From: Nitratifractor sp.
Lineage (GTDB): Bacteria; Campylobacterota; Campylobacteria; Campylobacterales; Sulfurovaceae
Length of the DNA stretch: 13,215 nucleotides
Reading direction: 5' to 3'
Assembly: GCA_015485845.1 (NCBI GenBank)
Contig: WFSU01000124.1
Span: forward strand, 1-13,215
Both the position numbers and the translations under genes were made by a program. Position 1 is the stretch's first letter, and the number at the start of each line of letters is the position of its first letter. Shown here one piece after another: positions 13,075 to 13,215 of this stretch. The notes under the pieces are model-generated. The model ran no database searches. It was not told the DNA's origin and saw nothing but the letters and a program-made list of their open reading frames with translations.

Positions 13075-13215
13075 TCAAATTGTTGGTATCTCAAAGTTCC
13101 CTTCCCGCATATCGATATTCCCCTCTTCATAGATCACTTCAAACGGTGCCGCTCCCCCTTTGTCCGCATCAACGAAACGGGTATAACGCTTCTGAAACAC
13201 CAGCTCAACGGTACC
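13075..13215 (-). CDS. dnaB: replicative DNA helicase DnaB, C-terminal end (partial)
   Basis: The last 46 codons of a gene that enters from the right edge. The visible start GTVELVFQKRYTRFVDADKG matches the end of DnaB-type helicases, where the RecA-like core finishes with RNGPTGTV, a beta strand and a TRF motif. The tail after it (about 25 residues to EIPTI) is acidic and variable, as in Campylobacterota DnaB. No ATPase motif is inside the window, so the call rests on this end and on its place upstream of comEC, which fits the dnaB-comEC order I recall from Helicobacter pylori. Confidence 0.72.
   Translation of the reverse strand, partial: GTVELVFQKRYTRFVDADKGGAAPFEVIYEEGNIDMREGNFEIPTI

Overview
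The window looks like chromosomal DNA from a Campylobacterota (epsilonproteobacterial) lineage, probably an environmental sulfur-oxidiser related to Sulfurimonas, Sulfuricurvum or Sulfurovum. This is inferred from protein flavour: a short alanine racemase, the AguA/AguB putrescine route, a short ComEC without a beta-lactamase domain beside DnaB, and a Csd3-like M23 peptidase. No rRNA or other phylogenetic marker is present.

Layout, left to right. (1) 1-73: 5' end of a Fic-family gene (minus), behind a 14-bp perfect inverted repeat that contains its ribosome binding site. (2) 274-1278: alanine racemase (minus), divergent from agmatine deiminase aguA (1377-2381, plus). (3) 2378-5124: a minus-strand island of three secreted CAP-domain lipoproteins. 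It is controlled by two class I cyclic-di-GMP (GEMM) riboswitches at about 4069-4148 and 5047-5124, each just behind a -10 element. (4) 5200-6072: aguB (plus), the next enzyme after AguA. The CAP island therefore sits between the two steps of agmatine to putrescine conversion. (5) 6069-9310: minus-strand operon of M23 peptidase, mgtE and a NUDT14-like Nudix hydrolase. (6) 9408-11606: plus-strand pair of a GlcD-type FAD oxidase and a YihY/BrkB membrane protein. (7) 11647-13215: minus-strand comEC and the 3' end of dnaB, separated by REP-like palindromes and short heptamer arrays.

The most interesting signal is the CAP island. Two riboswitch aptamers share GNRA-capped stems, the GGACGGAAAGC core and a C-G to T-A compensatory change. 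One lies ahead of the upstream CAP gene, the other ahead of the downstream CAP pair. The simplest reading is that c-di-GMP sets production of outer-membrane or periplasmic CAP lipoproteins, as expected for a surface or biofilm transition. The flanking putrescine genes may or may not be linked to this. A second pattern, not explained by genes, is a family of heptamer tandem arrays (units such as YTTTTCA, TYTTTCA, AAYTTCT), three of them with exactly four units, in three different intergenic gaps.
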